From NCBI RefSeq assembly GCF_900130125.1, contig NZ_FQXY01000011.1, forward strand, positions 62,001 to 126,000: a DNA stretch of 64,000 nucleotides, in the 5' to 3' direction. Both the position numbers and the translations under genes were made by a program. This DNA comes from Bacteroides congonensis. GTDB lineage: Bacteria > Bacteroidota > Bacteroidia > Bacteroidales > Bacteroidaceae. Numbering within the stretch: position 1 is the stretch's first letter; each line of letters begins with the position of its first letter. The notes under the pieces were generated by a model. The model had not been told where the DNA came from, did not search any database, and worked only from the letters and a program-made list of their open reading frames with translations. Positions 35,401-43,661 of the stretch are shown here, piece after piece.

Positions 35401-37095
35401 ATGAAAAAGATACACCTATTATATATAACATTCGCCTTGTTGCTTACAGGACTTACCTCTTGCGAGGACTTGCTGACGGAAGAACCCAATTCAAAATATG
35501 ACCGCGACCGCTACTTCGATTCGGAAGAAAAAGCGGAAATGGCTGTCATGGGGATATACAGTTCCTTGTCGGATTTCAATCATTACGGTTGGTATGAAAT
35601 GGCTGCTCCTGCATCGGATGATACCTACTATACCGCCCGTACACAATCCGACAATCAGGTTCACGACATCGCGCACTATCAGCTCAACTCCACGAATACA
35701 TGGATTGAAAGTCTGTGGAAACTGAAATATGAGGGAATCGACCGTGCCAACCTGACTATTGACGGCATCAGCGGCATGACGGGATACAGTGAAAACACCC
35801 GTTTGAAAGCATTGGAAGCCGAAGCGCGTTTCCTGCGTGCCTTTCTTGCGTTCGACCTGGTGAAAGGTTGGGGGGATGTCCCTTTCAAAACCTCTTATTC
35901 CTCATCTTATGAATCCGCCTTCGGCGAACGGGTAGACCGCGAGACGATTTACGATGAAATAATAACCGACCTGACTTTCGCTAAGAATAACCTCGACTGG
36001 GCGACAGCTTCTTCCACTCCCGAACGGGTGACGCAGGGAGCAGCCCGCGCATTGCTGATGCGTGTATATCTGCAACGTGCCGGATACAGCCTTCACGCCA
36101 ACGGGCAGTTGGTACGTCCGGACGACAGCAAGCGCAAAGAATACTTCGATGCAGTGATAAAAGAATGGGAAGCCTTTGAGGATAAAGGATACCATGACTT
36201 TTATGACGGCGGCTATGAAGCGCTTTTCAAAAGTTTCTCGCAAGGCGTGTTGAATACAAAAGAAAGTCTTTGGGAAATTGCTTTCTATCATTCGCAGGGA
36301 CGCCGCAACGGTGGAGCTTGGGGGATTTATAACGGCCCGCAGGTGGCGGAACCTACCGGAATAGCTCCGTCTGAAGCTAATAATTACATGGGACGTGCCA
36401 ATGGTTTCTTTATTGTAGTTCCCGAATGGCGCAGCTTCTTCGAGGAGAAGGATAAGCGTCGTGACGTGGCGGTTTGTACTTATCGCTACACTTGGAACGC
36501 TACTAAAAAAGAGCATGTAAAGGAAGAAAGAAGTGCCGGAAGCTGGTATGTCGGAAAATGGCGCAGGGAATGGATGCCGAAAGACTCATGGAACAAGAAT
36601 ATCAATTATGCCGATGTGAATTATTGTCCTTTACGCTATGCCGATGTCGTATTGATGGCCGCCGAAGCGTACAATGAGACAGGAACCGACCGTGAGAAAG
36701 CATGGAGACTGCTGAATAGCGTCCGTACGCGTGCCGAAGCTACCTCTATAACAGAAGAGAATTATGAAGAGATGATGAGCGCACGGAAAAAAACGCATAA
36801 CCTGACTTTTATTGACGACTCGACTCCCGAAGGAAAATTCCGCACGGTTCTCTATTGGGAACGTGGTCTTGAGTTGGCTTTTGAGGGGCAACGCAAGTAC
36901 GACCTGCTCCGTTGGGGCGTGTTGGGTAAAGCTCTGAAACTATTTGGTGAAGCCAGTTCCGTGAATCAGAAAGAGAACAAGCCTTATCCCGCTTACCGTA
37001 ATTTCACGGAAGGCAAACATGAACTCTTTCCCATCCCTTTGAAGGAAATGCAAAGTAATCCGAAACTCAATGGAATGAATAATAACGGCTACTAG
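35401..37095 (+). CDS. SusD-family surface glycan-binding lipoprotein (RagB/SusD)
   Basis: A 564-residue lipoprotein (lipobox LTSC, then EDLL, acidic and surface-type) that pairs with the adjacent SusC. The SusD tetratricopeptide-like N-terminal region has FDSEEKAEMAVMGIYSSLSD, LRAFLAFDLVKGWGDVPF and ERVTQGAARALLMRVYL; the C-terminal region has YCPLRYADVVLMAAEAYNE, ERGLELAFEGQRKYDLLRW and LFPIPLKEM, all standard for the family. It is the last gene of the operon. Unusually, no SusE/F-like surface glycan-binding protein follows it. Confidence 0.96.
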   Translation: MKKIHLLYITFALLLTGLTSCEDLLTEEPNSKYDRDRYFDSEEKAEMAVMGIYSSLSDFNHYGWYEMAAPASDDTYYTARTQSDNQVHDIAHYQLNSTNTWIESLWKLKYEGIDRANLTIDGISGMTGYSENTRLKALEAEARFLRAFLAFDLVKGWGDVPFKTSYSSSYESAFGERVDRETIYDEIITDLTFAKNNLDWATASSTPERVTQGAARALLMRVYLQRAGYSLHANGQLVRPDDSKRKEYFDAVIKEWEAFEDKGYHDFYDGGYEALFKSFSQGVLNTKESLWEIAFYHSQGRRNGGAWGIYNGPQVAEPTGIAPSEANNYMGRANGFFIVVPEWRSFFEEKDKRRDVAVCTYRYTWNATKKEHVKEERSAGSWYVGKWRREWMPKDSWNKNINYADVNYCPLRYADVVLMAAEAYNETGTDREKAWRLLNSVRTRAEATSITEENYEEMMSARKKTHNLTFIDDSTPEGKFRTVLYWERGLELAFEGQRKYDLLRWGVLGKALKLFGEASSVNQKENKPYPAYRNFTEGKHELFPIPLKEMQSNPKLNGMNNNGY

Positions 37096-37141
37096 TGAGC
37101 CCCTCGATAGAGGTATCTACCGGAAAAATATACAAAAATAG

Positions 37142-37172
37142 TTTGCCAATTCAAAGAAAAGCCGTACTTTTG
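37142..37172 (+). promoter_or_regulatory. Promoter of the rplM-rpsI operon
   Basis: TTTG at 37142-37145, a 19-base spacer, then TACTTTTG at 37165-37172: an exact match to the Bacteroides consensus. Confidence 0.85.
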
Positions 37173-37179
37173 CAAGCCG

Positions 37180-37298
37180 ATTATTATCACAAAATGATAA
37201 GAGATTAATTCATAGCAAGTTAGTACTCCTTTGTCCGGGGAAGACTAATGAGTGGTGAAGAAAATTTTTAGTAGTAACATTTAAAAAACAAAATTAGA
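37180..37298 (+). ncRNA. Candidate structured leader of rplM-rpsI mRNA
   Basis: About 120 bases of untranslated leader lie between the promoter and the GTG start. A stem-loop pairs 37220-37224 with 37244-37248 and 37226-37229 with 37237-37240. I recall that L13 leader candidates have been proposed in Bacteroidia, but I could not match this sequence to a model. Autoregulation by L13 is an inference. Confidence 0.45.
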
Positions 37299-37760
37299 GT
37301 GGATACTTTAAGTTACAAGACCATTTCTGCCAACAAAGCAACTGTAACCAAAGAATGGGTTATTGTTGACGCTACAGACCAAACACTGGGTCGTCTGGGA
37401 GCAAAAGTTGCAAAATTGTTGAGAGGAAAGTACAAACCGAACTTTACTCCTCACGTAGACTGCGGTGATAACGTTATCATCATCAATGCAGACAAAGTAA
37501 AACTGACTGGTAACAAGTGGAATGACAGAGTGTATTTGTCATATACAGGCTACCCTGGTGGTCAGAGAGAAATGACTCCTGCCCGTTTGATTGCAAAACC
37601 GAACGGTGAAGAGAGATTACTGAAAAAAGTAGTGAAGGGCATGCTTCCCAAGAACATTCTGGGAGCTAAATTGCTGAACAACTTGTATGTTTACGCCGGT
37701 AGCGAACACAAACAGGCTGCGCAAAACCCGAAAATGATTGATATTAATTCATATAAATAA
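37299..37760 (+). CDS. rplM: 50S ribosomal protein L13
   Basis: A 153-residue large-subunit protein. WVIVDATDQTLGRLGAKVAKLLRGK and the conserved GYPGGQREMTP and VKGMLPKNILG are characteristic. It starts with GTG (37299-37301); no in-frame ATG gives a complete L13 N-terminus. It is cotranscribed with rpsI seven bases downstream, the conserved bacterial order. Regulation is probably through the upstream leader. Confidence 0.97.
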   Translation: MDTLSYKTISANKATVTKEWVIVDATDQTLGRLGAKVAKLLRGKYKPNFTPHVDCGDNVIIINADKVKLTGNKWNDRVYLSYTGYPGGQREMTPARLIAKPNGEERLLKKVVKGMLPKNILGAKLLNNLYVYAGSEHKQAAQNPKMIDINSYK

Positions 37761-37766
37761 GATATA

Positions 37767-38153
37767 ATGGAAGTAGTAAATGCATTAGGCAGACGTAAAC
37801 GTGCAATCGCACGCATTTTCGTAAGCGAAGGTACAGGAAAGATTACTATTAACAAGAGAGACCTTGCAGAGTACTTTCCATCAACTATTCTTCAGTATGT
37901 TGTAAAACAACCATTGAACAAGCTGGATGTTGCTGAGAAGTATGACATCAAGGTAAACTTGTGTGGTGGTGGTTTCACAGGTCAGTCTCAAGCTTTGCGT
38001 TTGGCAATTGCTCGTGCACTGGTTAAGATGAACGCTGAAGATAAAGCTGCTCTTCGTGCAGAAGGCTTCATGACTCGTGACCCTCGTTCTGTTGAACGTA
38101 AGAAACCGGGACAGCCGAAAGCTCGTAGAAGATTCCAGTTCAGCAAGCGTTAA
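37767..38153 (+). CDS. rpsI: 30S ribosomal protein S9
   Basis: A 128-residue small-subunit protein. Starts EVVNALGRRKRAIARIFV, contains GGGFTGQSQALRLAIARAL, and ends in the basic ARRRFQFSKR tail that reaches the tRNA in the P site. It lies seven bases after rplM and is followed by a structured region and rpsB. Confidence 0.97.
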   Translation: MEVVNALGRRKRAIARIFVSEGTGKITINKRDLAEYFPSTILQYVVKQPLNKLDVAEKYDIKVNLCGGGFTGQSQALRLAIARALVKMNAEDKAALRAEGFMTRDPRSVERKKPGQPKARRRFQFSKR

Positions 38154-38160
38154 TGGGCTG

Positions 38161-38228
38161 CCTGACCGAGGAATATGTTTAGTATCTAAACTACTGGGAC
38201 TCTGCTCATAGACTACCCGGCGGTTGGT
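38161..38228 (+). ncRNA. Candidate three-way-junction leader before rpsB
   Basis: The 120-base gap between rpsI and rpsB folds as a three-way junction: outer stem 38162-38168 with 38221-38227 (two G-U pairs), hairpin 1 at 38177-38182 with 38186-38191 (perfect, loop TAT), and hairpin 2 at 38194-38198 with 38216-38220. It is probably a ribosomal-protein leader that lets S2 control rpsB. It has not been matched to a known model. Confidence 0.5.
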
Positions 38229-38273
38229 TTAGAAAAAACAAAAAAGAAAGTAAACGATTTAAAGAAAAACAAG

Positions 38274-39110
38274 ATGTCAAGAACAAATTTTGATACATTA
38301 TTGGAAGCCGGATGCCACTTCGGACACCTTAAGAGAAAGTGGAACCCTGCAATGGCTCCTTATATTTTCATGGAACGCAATGGTATTCACATCATTGACC
38401 TCCACAAAACTGTTGCAAAAGTAGACGAAGCTGCTGAAGCTTTGAAACAGATTGCCAAATCAGGCAAGAAAGTTCTTTTTGTTGCTACTAAAAAACAAGC
38501 TAAACAAGTTGTAGCTGAGAAAGCTCAATCTGTTAATATGCCTTATGTAATCGAACGCTGGCCGGGTGGTATGTTGACCAACTTCCCGACTATCCGTAAG
38601 GCTGTGAAGAAGATGGCTACTATCGATAAATTGACTAGCGATGGTACTTATTCTAACCTTTCTAAAAGAGAAGTTCTTCAGATTTCACGTCAACGTGCAA
38701 AATTGGACAAGACTTTGGGTTCTATCGCTGACCTGACTCGTCTGCCGTCTGCATTGTTCGTTATCGACGTAATGAAAGAAAATATCGCTGTTCGCGAAGC
38801 TAACCGTTTGGGTATCCCTGTATTCGGTATCGTTGATACTAACTCTGATCCTTCAAACGTAGATTTCGTAATTCCTGCTAACGATGACGCTACTAAATCA
38901 GTAGAAGTGATCCTGGATGCTTGTTGCGCTGCAATGATCGAAGGCTTGGAAGAAAGAAAAGCTGAAAAGATCGATATGGAAGCTGCTGGTGAAGCTCCTG
39001 CTAACAAAGGCAAGAAGAAATCAGTAAAAGCTAGACTCGACAAGTCTGACGAAGAAGCTATCAACGCAGCTAAAGCTGCTGCTTTCATTAAGGAAGACGA
39101 AGAGGCTTAA
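38274..39110 (+). CDS. rpsB: 30S ribosomal protein S2
   Basis: A 278-residue small-subunit protein. LLEAGCHFGHLKRKWNPAMAPYIF, VLFVATKKQAK and VIERWPGGMLTNFPTI are the S2 signatures, and PVFGIVDTNSDPSNVDFVIPANDDATKS follows. The C-terminal tail (about 230-278) is rich in Ala, Lys and Glu, longer than in E. coli, as usual in Bacteroidetes. It is followed by a terminator-like hairpin and tsf. Confidence 0.97.
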   Translation: MSRTNFDTLLEAGCHFGHLKRKWNPAMAPYIFMERNGIHIIDLHKTVAKVDEAAEALKQIAKSGKKVLFVATKKQAKQVVAEKAQSVNMPYVIERWPGGMLTNFPTIRKAVKKMATIDKLTSDGTYSNLSKREVLQISRQRAKLDKTLGSIADLTRLPSALFVIDVMKENIAVREANRLGIPVFGIVDTNSDPSNVDFVIPANDDATKSVEVILDACCAAMIEGLEERKAEKIDMEAAGEAPANKGKKKSVKARLDKSDEEAINAAKAAAFIKEDEEA

Positions 39111-39119
39111 TATATAAAA

Positions 39120-39192
39120 TGTGCCAATTTGCTAATGTGCAAGGGTATTGTTATACGCTTGCATCTTGATTGGCAGATTGGCACATTTTTTT
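39120..39192 (+). terminator. Terminator-like hairpin between rpsB and tsf
   Basis: A long stem pairs 39121-39136 with 39169-39184 (two G-U) and 39138-39143 with 39158-39163, followed by seven T. No promoter is visible in the 41 bases left before tsf, so it is likely an attenuator that lowers tsf relative to rpsB. A similar arrangement is known for E. coli rpsB-tsf. Confidence 0.7.
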
Positions 39193-39233
39193 GTTTCGAA
39201 AATTATTATTCATTAAAATAAAAGGAAATTATT

Positions 39234-40226
39234 ATGGCTGTAAGTATGGCTGATATTACCAAGCTGCGCAAAATGACCGGAGCTGGTATGATGGATTGCA
39301 AAAACGCGTTGACTGAAGCAGAAGGCGATTTCGACAAGGCAATGGAGATTATCCGTAAGAAAGGACAAGCTGTTGCTGCTAAGCGTTCGGAACGTGAGGC
39401 TTCTGAAGGTTGCGTTTTGGCTAAAACTACCGGTGACCGTGCTGTTATCGTTGCTTTGAAATGCGAAACTGACTTCGTTGCTCAGAATGCTGATTTCGTG
39501 AAACTGACGCAGGATATTCTTGACCTTGCCGTGGCTAACAAATGCGCTACTTTGGACGAAGTAAAAGCATTGCCGATGGGTAACGGTACAGTACAGGATG
39601 CTGTGACTGACCGTAGCGGTATCACTGGTGAAAAGATGGAACTTGACGGTTACATGACTGTAGAAGGTGCATGCACTGCTGTTTACAACCACATGAACAG
39701 AAACGGCCTTTGCACTATCGTTGCTTTCAATAAGGAAGTGAACGAGCAACTGGCTAAGCAAGTAGCTATGCAGATTGCTGCCATGAACCCGATTGCTATT
39801 GATGAAGACGGCGTTTCTGAAGAAGTAAAACAGAAAGAAATCGAAGTTGCTATCGAGAAAACAAAAGCTGAACAGGTACAGAAAGCTGTAGAAGCTGCCC
39901 TGAAGAAAGCTAACATCAACCCGGCTCATGTGGACAGCGAAGAACACATGGAAAGCAACATGGCTAAAGGCTGGATTACTGCTGAAGATGTAGCGAAAGC
40001 AAAAGAAATCATTGCTACCGTTTCTGCTGAAAAGGCTGCTCACTTGCCTGAACAAATGATTCAGAACATTGCTAAAGGTCGTCTGGGCAAGTTCTTGAAA
40101 GAAGTTTGCTTACTGAACCAGGAAGATATCATGGACGGTAAGAAGACTGTAAGAGAAGTGTTGGCTGCTGCTGACCCTGAATTGAAGATTGTTGACTTCA
40201 AGCGTTTCACTTTGAAAGCTGAATAA
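39234..40226 (+). CDS. tsf: Elongation factor Ts
   Basis: A 330-residue guanine-nucleotide exchange factor for EF-Tu. The N-terminal UBA-like domain has ITKLRKMTGAGMMDCKNALTEAEGDFDKAMEIIRKKG; CETDFVAQNADF begins the exchange domain. The protein is somewhat longer than the E. coli enzyme, with an Ala/Lys/Glu-rich middle helix (about 200-235) normal for Bacteroidetes. It is followed by a bidirectional terminator. Confidence 0.97.
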   Translation: MAVSMADITKLRKMTGAGMMDCKNALTEAEGDFDKAMEIIRKKGQAVAAKRSEREASEGCVLAKTTGDRAVIVALKCETDFVAQNADFVKLTQDILDLAVANKCATLDEVKALPMGNGTVQDAVTDRSGITGEKMELDGYMTVEGACTAVYNHMNRNGLCTIVAFNKEVNEQLAKQVAMQIAAMNPIAIDEDGVSEEVKQKEIEVAIEKTKAEQVQKAVEAALKKANINPAHVDSEEHMESNMAKGWITAEDVAKAKEIIATVSAEKAAHLPEQMIQNIAKGRLGKFLKEVCLLNQEDIMDGKKTVREVLAAADPELKIVDFKRFTLKAE

Positions 40227-40251
40227 TATTCTTCTGAAATATATCATAAAG

Positions 40252-40291
40252 AAAACGGTCACACGAATATTCTCGTAGTGACCGTTTTTTT
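40252..40291. terminator. Terminator shared by tsf and the SUI1-like gene
   Basis: An 11-base stem (40252-40262 with 40278-40288) flanked by an A run and a T run, so it can act in both directions between two convergent genes. Confidence 0.88.
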
Positions 40292-40295
40292 ATGT

Positions 40296-40655
40296 TCAAC
40301 CGCCTATGCCTTTCGTCTTCGTATATCCTTCCTTGACAAGCAATTCCATAATCTTAGTCTTGAAATCTCCCTGTATGATGATTTCACCGTCTTTAGCCGA
40401 ACCGCCCACTCCGCATTTGCTTTTCAGCAGCTTGCCGAGTTCTTTCAGGTCATTATCCGTACCGATGAATCCGGTAATTAATGTTACCACTTTTCCGCCA
40501 CGGTTCTTTTTATCGATGGAAACCCGCAGGTTTTGTTTGGCTTTATCAAGGGTGGTCTGTTCTTCGTCGTCATCCATCTCATAACCGAAGTCAGGATTCG
40601 TTGAATACACTACGTTCAGTCTGTCTTTCCAATCATTCTTTTTCATATTCGTCAT
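40296..40655 (-). CDS. YciH/SUI1-family translation initiation factor-like protein
   Basis: A 119-residue protein with a C-terminal SUI1 (eIF1-like) domain, about residues 45-119: LRVSIDKKNRGGKVVTLITGF, LGKLLKSKCGVGGSAKDGEI and IIQGDFKTKIMELLVKEGY. The first 40 residues are an acidic extension (MDDDEEQT). Bacterial YciH binds the 30S subunit and can influence start-codon selection. A second start is possible at codon 4 (MKKNDW). It is monocistronic and convergent with tsf. Confidence 0.9.
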   Translation of the reverse strand: MTNMKKNDWKDRLNVVYSTNPDFGYEMDDDEEQTTLDKAKQNLRVSIDKKNRGGKVVTLITGFIGTDNDLKELGKLLKSKCGVGGSAKDGEIIIQGDFKTKIMELLVKEGYTKTKGIGG

Positions 40656-40765
40656 TTTTATTTCTTCTCATTTCTTCTCAAAAGTATCAAACTTATGGAA
40701 AAGAGCAAAATTTGTACCACTTTTCATTGTTTTGTTTAATCTCTATTAAGGTTTTCCATTATACG

Positions 40766-40796
40766 GTTGTCAGTCTCAAAAAATAATGTACTTTTG
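40766..40796 (+). promoter_or_regulatory. Promoter of rex
   Basis: GTTG (40766-40769), a 19-base spacer, then TACTTTTG (40789-40796). It overlaps the upstream alternative start codon of the rex frame, supporting the downstream start at 40822. Confidence 0.8.
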
Positions 40797-40821
40797 CAAA
40801 ATACCAAATTTTGTAAGAAGT

Positions 40822-41472
40822 ATGAGCACTTATATACGAAAAGAGGCGGATAAAGTGCCGGAGCCTACCTTGCGCAGACTTCCCTGGTATCTGTCTAATA
40901 TAAAACTAATGAAAGAAAAAGGAGAGCAATATGTCTCTTCTACACAAATCTCTAAGGAAATAAATATTGACGCTTCCCAAATCGCCAAGGATTTGTCGTA
41001 TGTTAATATTTCAGGACGTACGAGAGTTGGTTACAACATCGACGCGTTGATCGAGGTGTTGGAAAGCTTTCTTGGATTTACCAATATGCACAAAGCCTTT
41101 TTGTTTGGTGTAGGTAGCTTGGGTGGAGCCTTGCTTCGTGATTCCGGTTTGCAGCATTTCGGATTGGAGATTGTAGCGGCTTTTGATGTCAACCCGGAAT
41201 TGGTGGGGAAGGACTTGGACGGAATCCCAATTTTCCATTCCGATGATTTTGAAGCGAAGATGAAAGAATACGATGTGAATATCGGTGTGCTGACAGTGCC
41301 TATTAATATTGCCCAGGAAATTACAAATAAAATGGTAGACGGCGGGATAAAAGCAGTATGGAACTTTACTCCTTTCCGTATTCGCGTACCAGAGAATATT
41401 GTTGTGCAAAACACTTCTCTGTACGCTCACTTGGCTGTTATGTTTAACCGATTGAATTTTAACGAGAAATAA
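40822..41472 (+). CDS. rex: Redox-sensing transcriptional repressor Rex
   Basis: A 216-residue NADH-sensing repressor. The N-terminal winged helix (about 1-80) includes VPEPTLRRLPWYLSNIKLM, STQISKEINIDASQIAKDLSYV and GRTRVGYNI. The C-terminal Rossmann domain has FLFGVGSLGGALLRDSGLQHFGLEIVAAFDVNP, binding NAD(H). In the family, high NADH releases DNA and derepresses fermentative genes. I start it at 40822 (MSTYIRKEADKVPEP) because the longer frame would begin inside the promoter. Its stop overlaps the next gene's ATG (TAATG). Confidence 0.95.
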   Translation: MSTYIRKEADKVPEPTLRRLPWYLSNIKLMKEKGEQYVSSTQISKEINIDASQIAKDLSYVNISGRTRVGYNIDALIEVLESFLGFTNMHKAFLFGVGSLGGALLRDSGLQHFGLEIVAAFDVNPELVGKDLDGIPIFHSDDFEAKMKEYDVNIGVLTVPINIAQEITNKMVDGGIKAVWNFTPFRIRVPENIVVQNTSLYAHLAVMFNRLNFNEK

Positions 41473-42086
41473 TGAAGATTATAGCAGTAGGAATGAACTA
41501 CGCCCAGCACAACAAAGAGCTGGGGCATACACAAGTAAATACGGAACCGGTCATTTTTATGAAGCCGGACTCTGCTATTCTTAAAGATGGCAAACCGTTT
41601 TTCATTCCCGACTTTTCTAACGAGATACATTACGAAACGGAACTGGTAGTCCGGATCAACCGGTTGGGGAAGAATATCGCTCCCCGTTTTGCGAACCGGT
41701 ATTATGACGCAGTGACAGTAGGTATTGACTTTACAGCCCGTGACCTTCAACGGAAGTTTCGCGAACAGGGAAATCCTTGGGAGTTGTGTAAAGGTTTCGA
41801 TTCATCTGCCGCTATCGGAGAATTTGTCTCCATAGACCGATATAAGGATATTCAGAATCTGAACTTCAATCTGTTGATTGACGGTAAAGAAGTGCAGAAT
41901 GGATGTACGGCGGACATGCTTTTCAAAGTAGACGATATCATAGCGTATGTCAGTCAGTTTGTTACCTTGAAAATCGGTGATTTGTTGTTTACAGGCACTC
42001 CTGTCGGTGTCGGGCCTGTCAGTATAGGACAACACTTGCAAGGCTATCTGGAAGGGGAGAAGCTGCTGGATTTTTATATCCGTTGA
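41472..42086 (+). CDS. Fumarylacetoacetate hydrolase family protein
   Basis: A 204-residue cytoplasmic enzyme of the FAH family. It shows MKIIAVGMNYAQHNKEL, EIHYETELVVRI (metal-binding E-x-E), GIDFTARDLQRKFREQGNPWELCKGFDSSA and FTGTPVGVGPVSIGQ. Small members of this family act as acylpyruvate hydrolases or oxaloacetate decarboxylases; which applies is not certain. The start codon overlaps the rex stop codon, so it is cotranscribed and translationally coupled with a redox regulator. Confidence 0.88.
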   Translation: MKIIAVGMNYAQHNKELGHTQVNTEPVIFMKPDSAILKDGKPFFIPDFSNEIHYETELVVRINRLGKNIAPRFANRYYDAVTVGIDFTARDLQRKFREQGNPWELCKGFDSSAAIGEFVSIDRYKDIQNLNFNLLIDGKEVQNGCTADMLFKVDDIIAYVSQFVTLKIGDLLFTGTPVGVGPVSIGQHLQGYLEGEKLLDFYIR

Positions 42087-42151
42087 TTGCCCTTCGAACA
42101 TTTATTATTAACCATTATCACGATTACTAGTACTCATTTATTAAACAAATT

Positions 42152-42634
42152 ATGAAGATAAGAGTAGGTTTTGGCTTCGACGTACATCAGTTGGTCGAAG
42201 GGCGCGAACTGTGGCTCGGCGGTATCCTTTTGGAACATTCGAAAGGATTGTTGGGACATTCGGACGCTGATGTATTATTGCACGCCGTTTGTGACGCCTT
42301 GTTGGGGGCGGCAAATATGCGCGATATTGGCTATCACTTCCCGGATACAGCGGGAGAATATAAAAATATAGACAGCAAGATTCTGCTGAAAAAGACAGTG
42401 GAATTGATTGCTTCTAAAGGATATAAGGTCGGCAATATTGACGCCACCATCTGCGCCGAGCGTCCGAAACTCAAAGCTCATATCCCTTTGATGCAGGAGA
42501 CAATGGCGACAGTTATGGGAATTGATGTGGATGATATCTCCATTAAAGCGACTACTACCGAGAAACTCGGGTTTACGGGTCGCGAAGAAGGTATTTCAGC
42601 CTATGCCACAGTACTGATTGAGAAGAATAATTAA
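42152..42634 (+). CDS. ispF: 2-C-methyl-D-erythritol 2,4-cyclodiphosphate synthase
   Basis: A 160-residue trimeric enzyme of the MEP isoprenoid pathway that cyclises CDP-ME-2-phosphate with release of CMP. RVGFGFDVHQLVEGRELWLGG holds the metal-binding Asp-x-His, GHSDADVLLHAVCDALLGA is the signature, and IKATTTEKLGFTGREEGISAYATVLI closes the fold. It lies 65 bases after the FAH gene and 19 before the phosphoesterase, probably in one transcript. Confidence 0.96.
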   Translation: MKIRVGFGFDVHQLVEGRELWLGGILLEHSKGLLGHSDADVLLHAVCDALLGAANMRDIGYHFPDTAGEYKNIDSKILLKKTVELIASKGYKVGNIDATICAERPKLKAHIPLMQETMATVMGIDVDDISIKATTTEKLGFTGREEGISAYATVLIEKNN

Positions 42635-42653
42635 CCCCCTAATATAAATAATT

Positions 42654-43661
42654 ATGATTCGACTTTTGAGATTTCACTTAACACTAATCTTACTGTTGGC
42701 AACTACTTTTTGTATAGCTCAAAAAAGAGAACTGAAATTCAGTAAAGATGGTAAATTCAAGATTGTGCAATTTACCGATGTACACTTCAAGTATGGTAAT
42801 CCGGCTTCTGACGTAGCATTGGAACGTATCAATCAAGTACTTGATGCCGAACGGCCGGATTTGGTTGTCTTTACCGGAGATGTTGTTTATGCAGCGCCTG
42901 CGGATTCCGGTATGCTGAAAGTCTTGGAACAGGTATCCAGGCGTAAGCTTCCTTTTGTTGTGACTTTTGGCAACCATGATGATGAACAAGGACTGACACG
43001 CTCACAGTTGTATGACATCATCCGTACCGTTCCGGGTAATCTGCTGCCTGACCGGGGAACTGCTTTGTCACCGGACTATGTATTGACCGTGAAATCGTCT
43101 TCTGATTCTAAAAAGGATGCAGCTTTGCTTTATTGCATGGACTCTCACTCTTATTCACCTTTGAAAGATGTGAAGGGATATAATTGGCTTACGTTCGACC
43201 AAATAAACTGGTATCGTCAGCAAAGCGCCGCTTATAAAACTCAGAATGGCGGACAACCGTTACCTGCCCTTGCCTTTTTCCATATTCCTCTGCCCGAATA
43301 TCACGAAGCCATTCGCGATGAAAACGCAGCTTTTCGCGGAACACGTATGGAAGAAGCCTGTGCACCTAGAATAAATACAGGAATGTTTGCTGCCATGAAA
43401 GAAGCGGGAGACGTGATGGGTGTATTTGTCGGTCACGACCATGACAATGACTATGCGGTCATGTGGAAAAATATCCTTTTGGCTTACGGGCGTTACACCG
43501 GTGGGAATACAGTGTACAACCATTTGCCGAACGGTGCCCGTATCATCGTATTGGATGAAGGCGCACGCACGTTCACTTCCTGGATTCGTCAGAAAGACGG
43601 TATTGTGGATAAAGTCTCTTATCCGGCAAGCTTTGTCAAGGACGATTGGACTAAACGTTGA
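42654..43661 (+). CDS. Exported calcineurin-like metallophosphoesterase
   Basis: A 335-residue protein with a signal peptide (1-22, TFCIAQ) and a calcineurin-like phosphoesterase domain. The dinuclear metal motifs appear in order: VQFTDVHF (D-x-H), VVFTGDVVY (GD), VTFGNHDDE (GNHD), ALAFFHIPLPEY (H) and VFVGHDHDNDY (GHDH). It acts in the periplasm or at the surface on an unknown phosphoester; similarity to purple acid phosphatase-like Bacteroides proteins is suggested by its layout. Its end overlaps the convergent gene by 11 bases. Confidence 0.9.
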   Translation: MIRLLRFHLTLILLLATTFCIAQKRELKFSKDGKFKIVQFTDVHFKYGNPASDVALERINQVLDAERPDLVVFTGDVVYAAPADSGMLKVLEQVSRRKLPFVVTFGNHDDEQGLTRSQLYDIIRTVPGNLLPDRGTALSPDYVLTVKSSSDSKKDAALLYCMDSHSYSPLKDVKGYNWLTFDQINWYRQQSAAYKTQNGGQPLPALAFFHIPLPEYHEAIRDENAAFRGTRMEEACAPRINTGMFAAMKEAGDVMGVFVGHDHDNDYAVMWKNILLAYGRYTGGNTVYNHLPNGARIIVLDEGARTFTSWIRQKDGIVDKVSYPASFVKDDWTKR

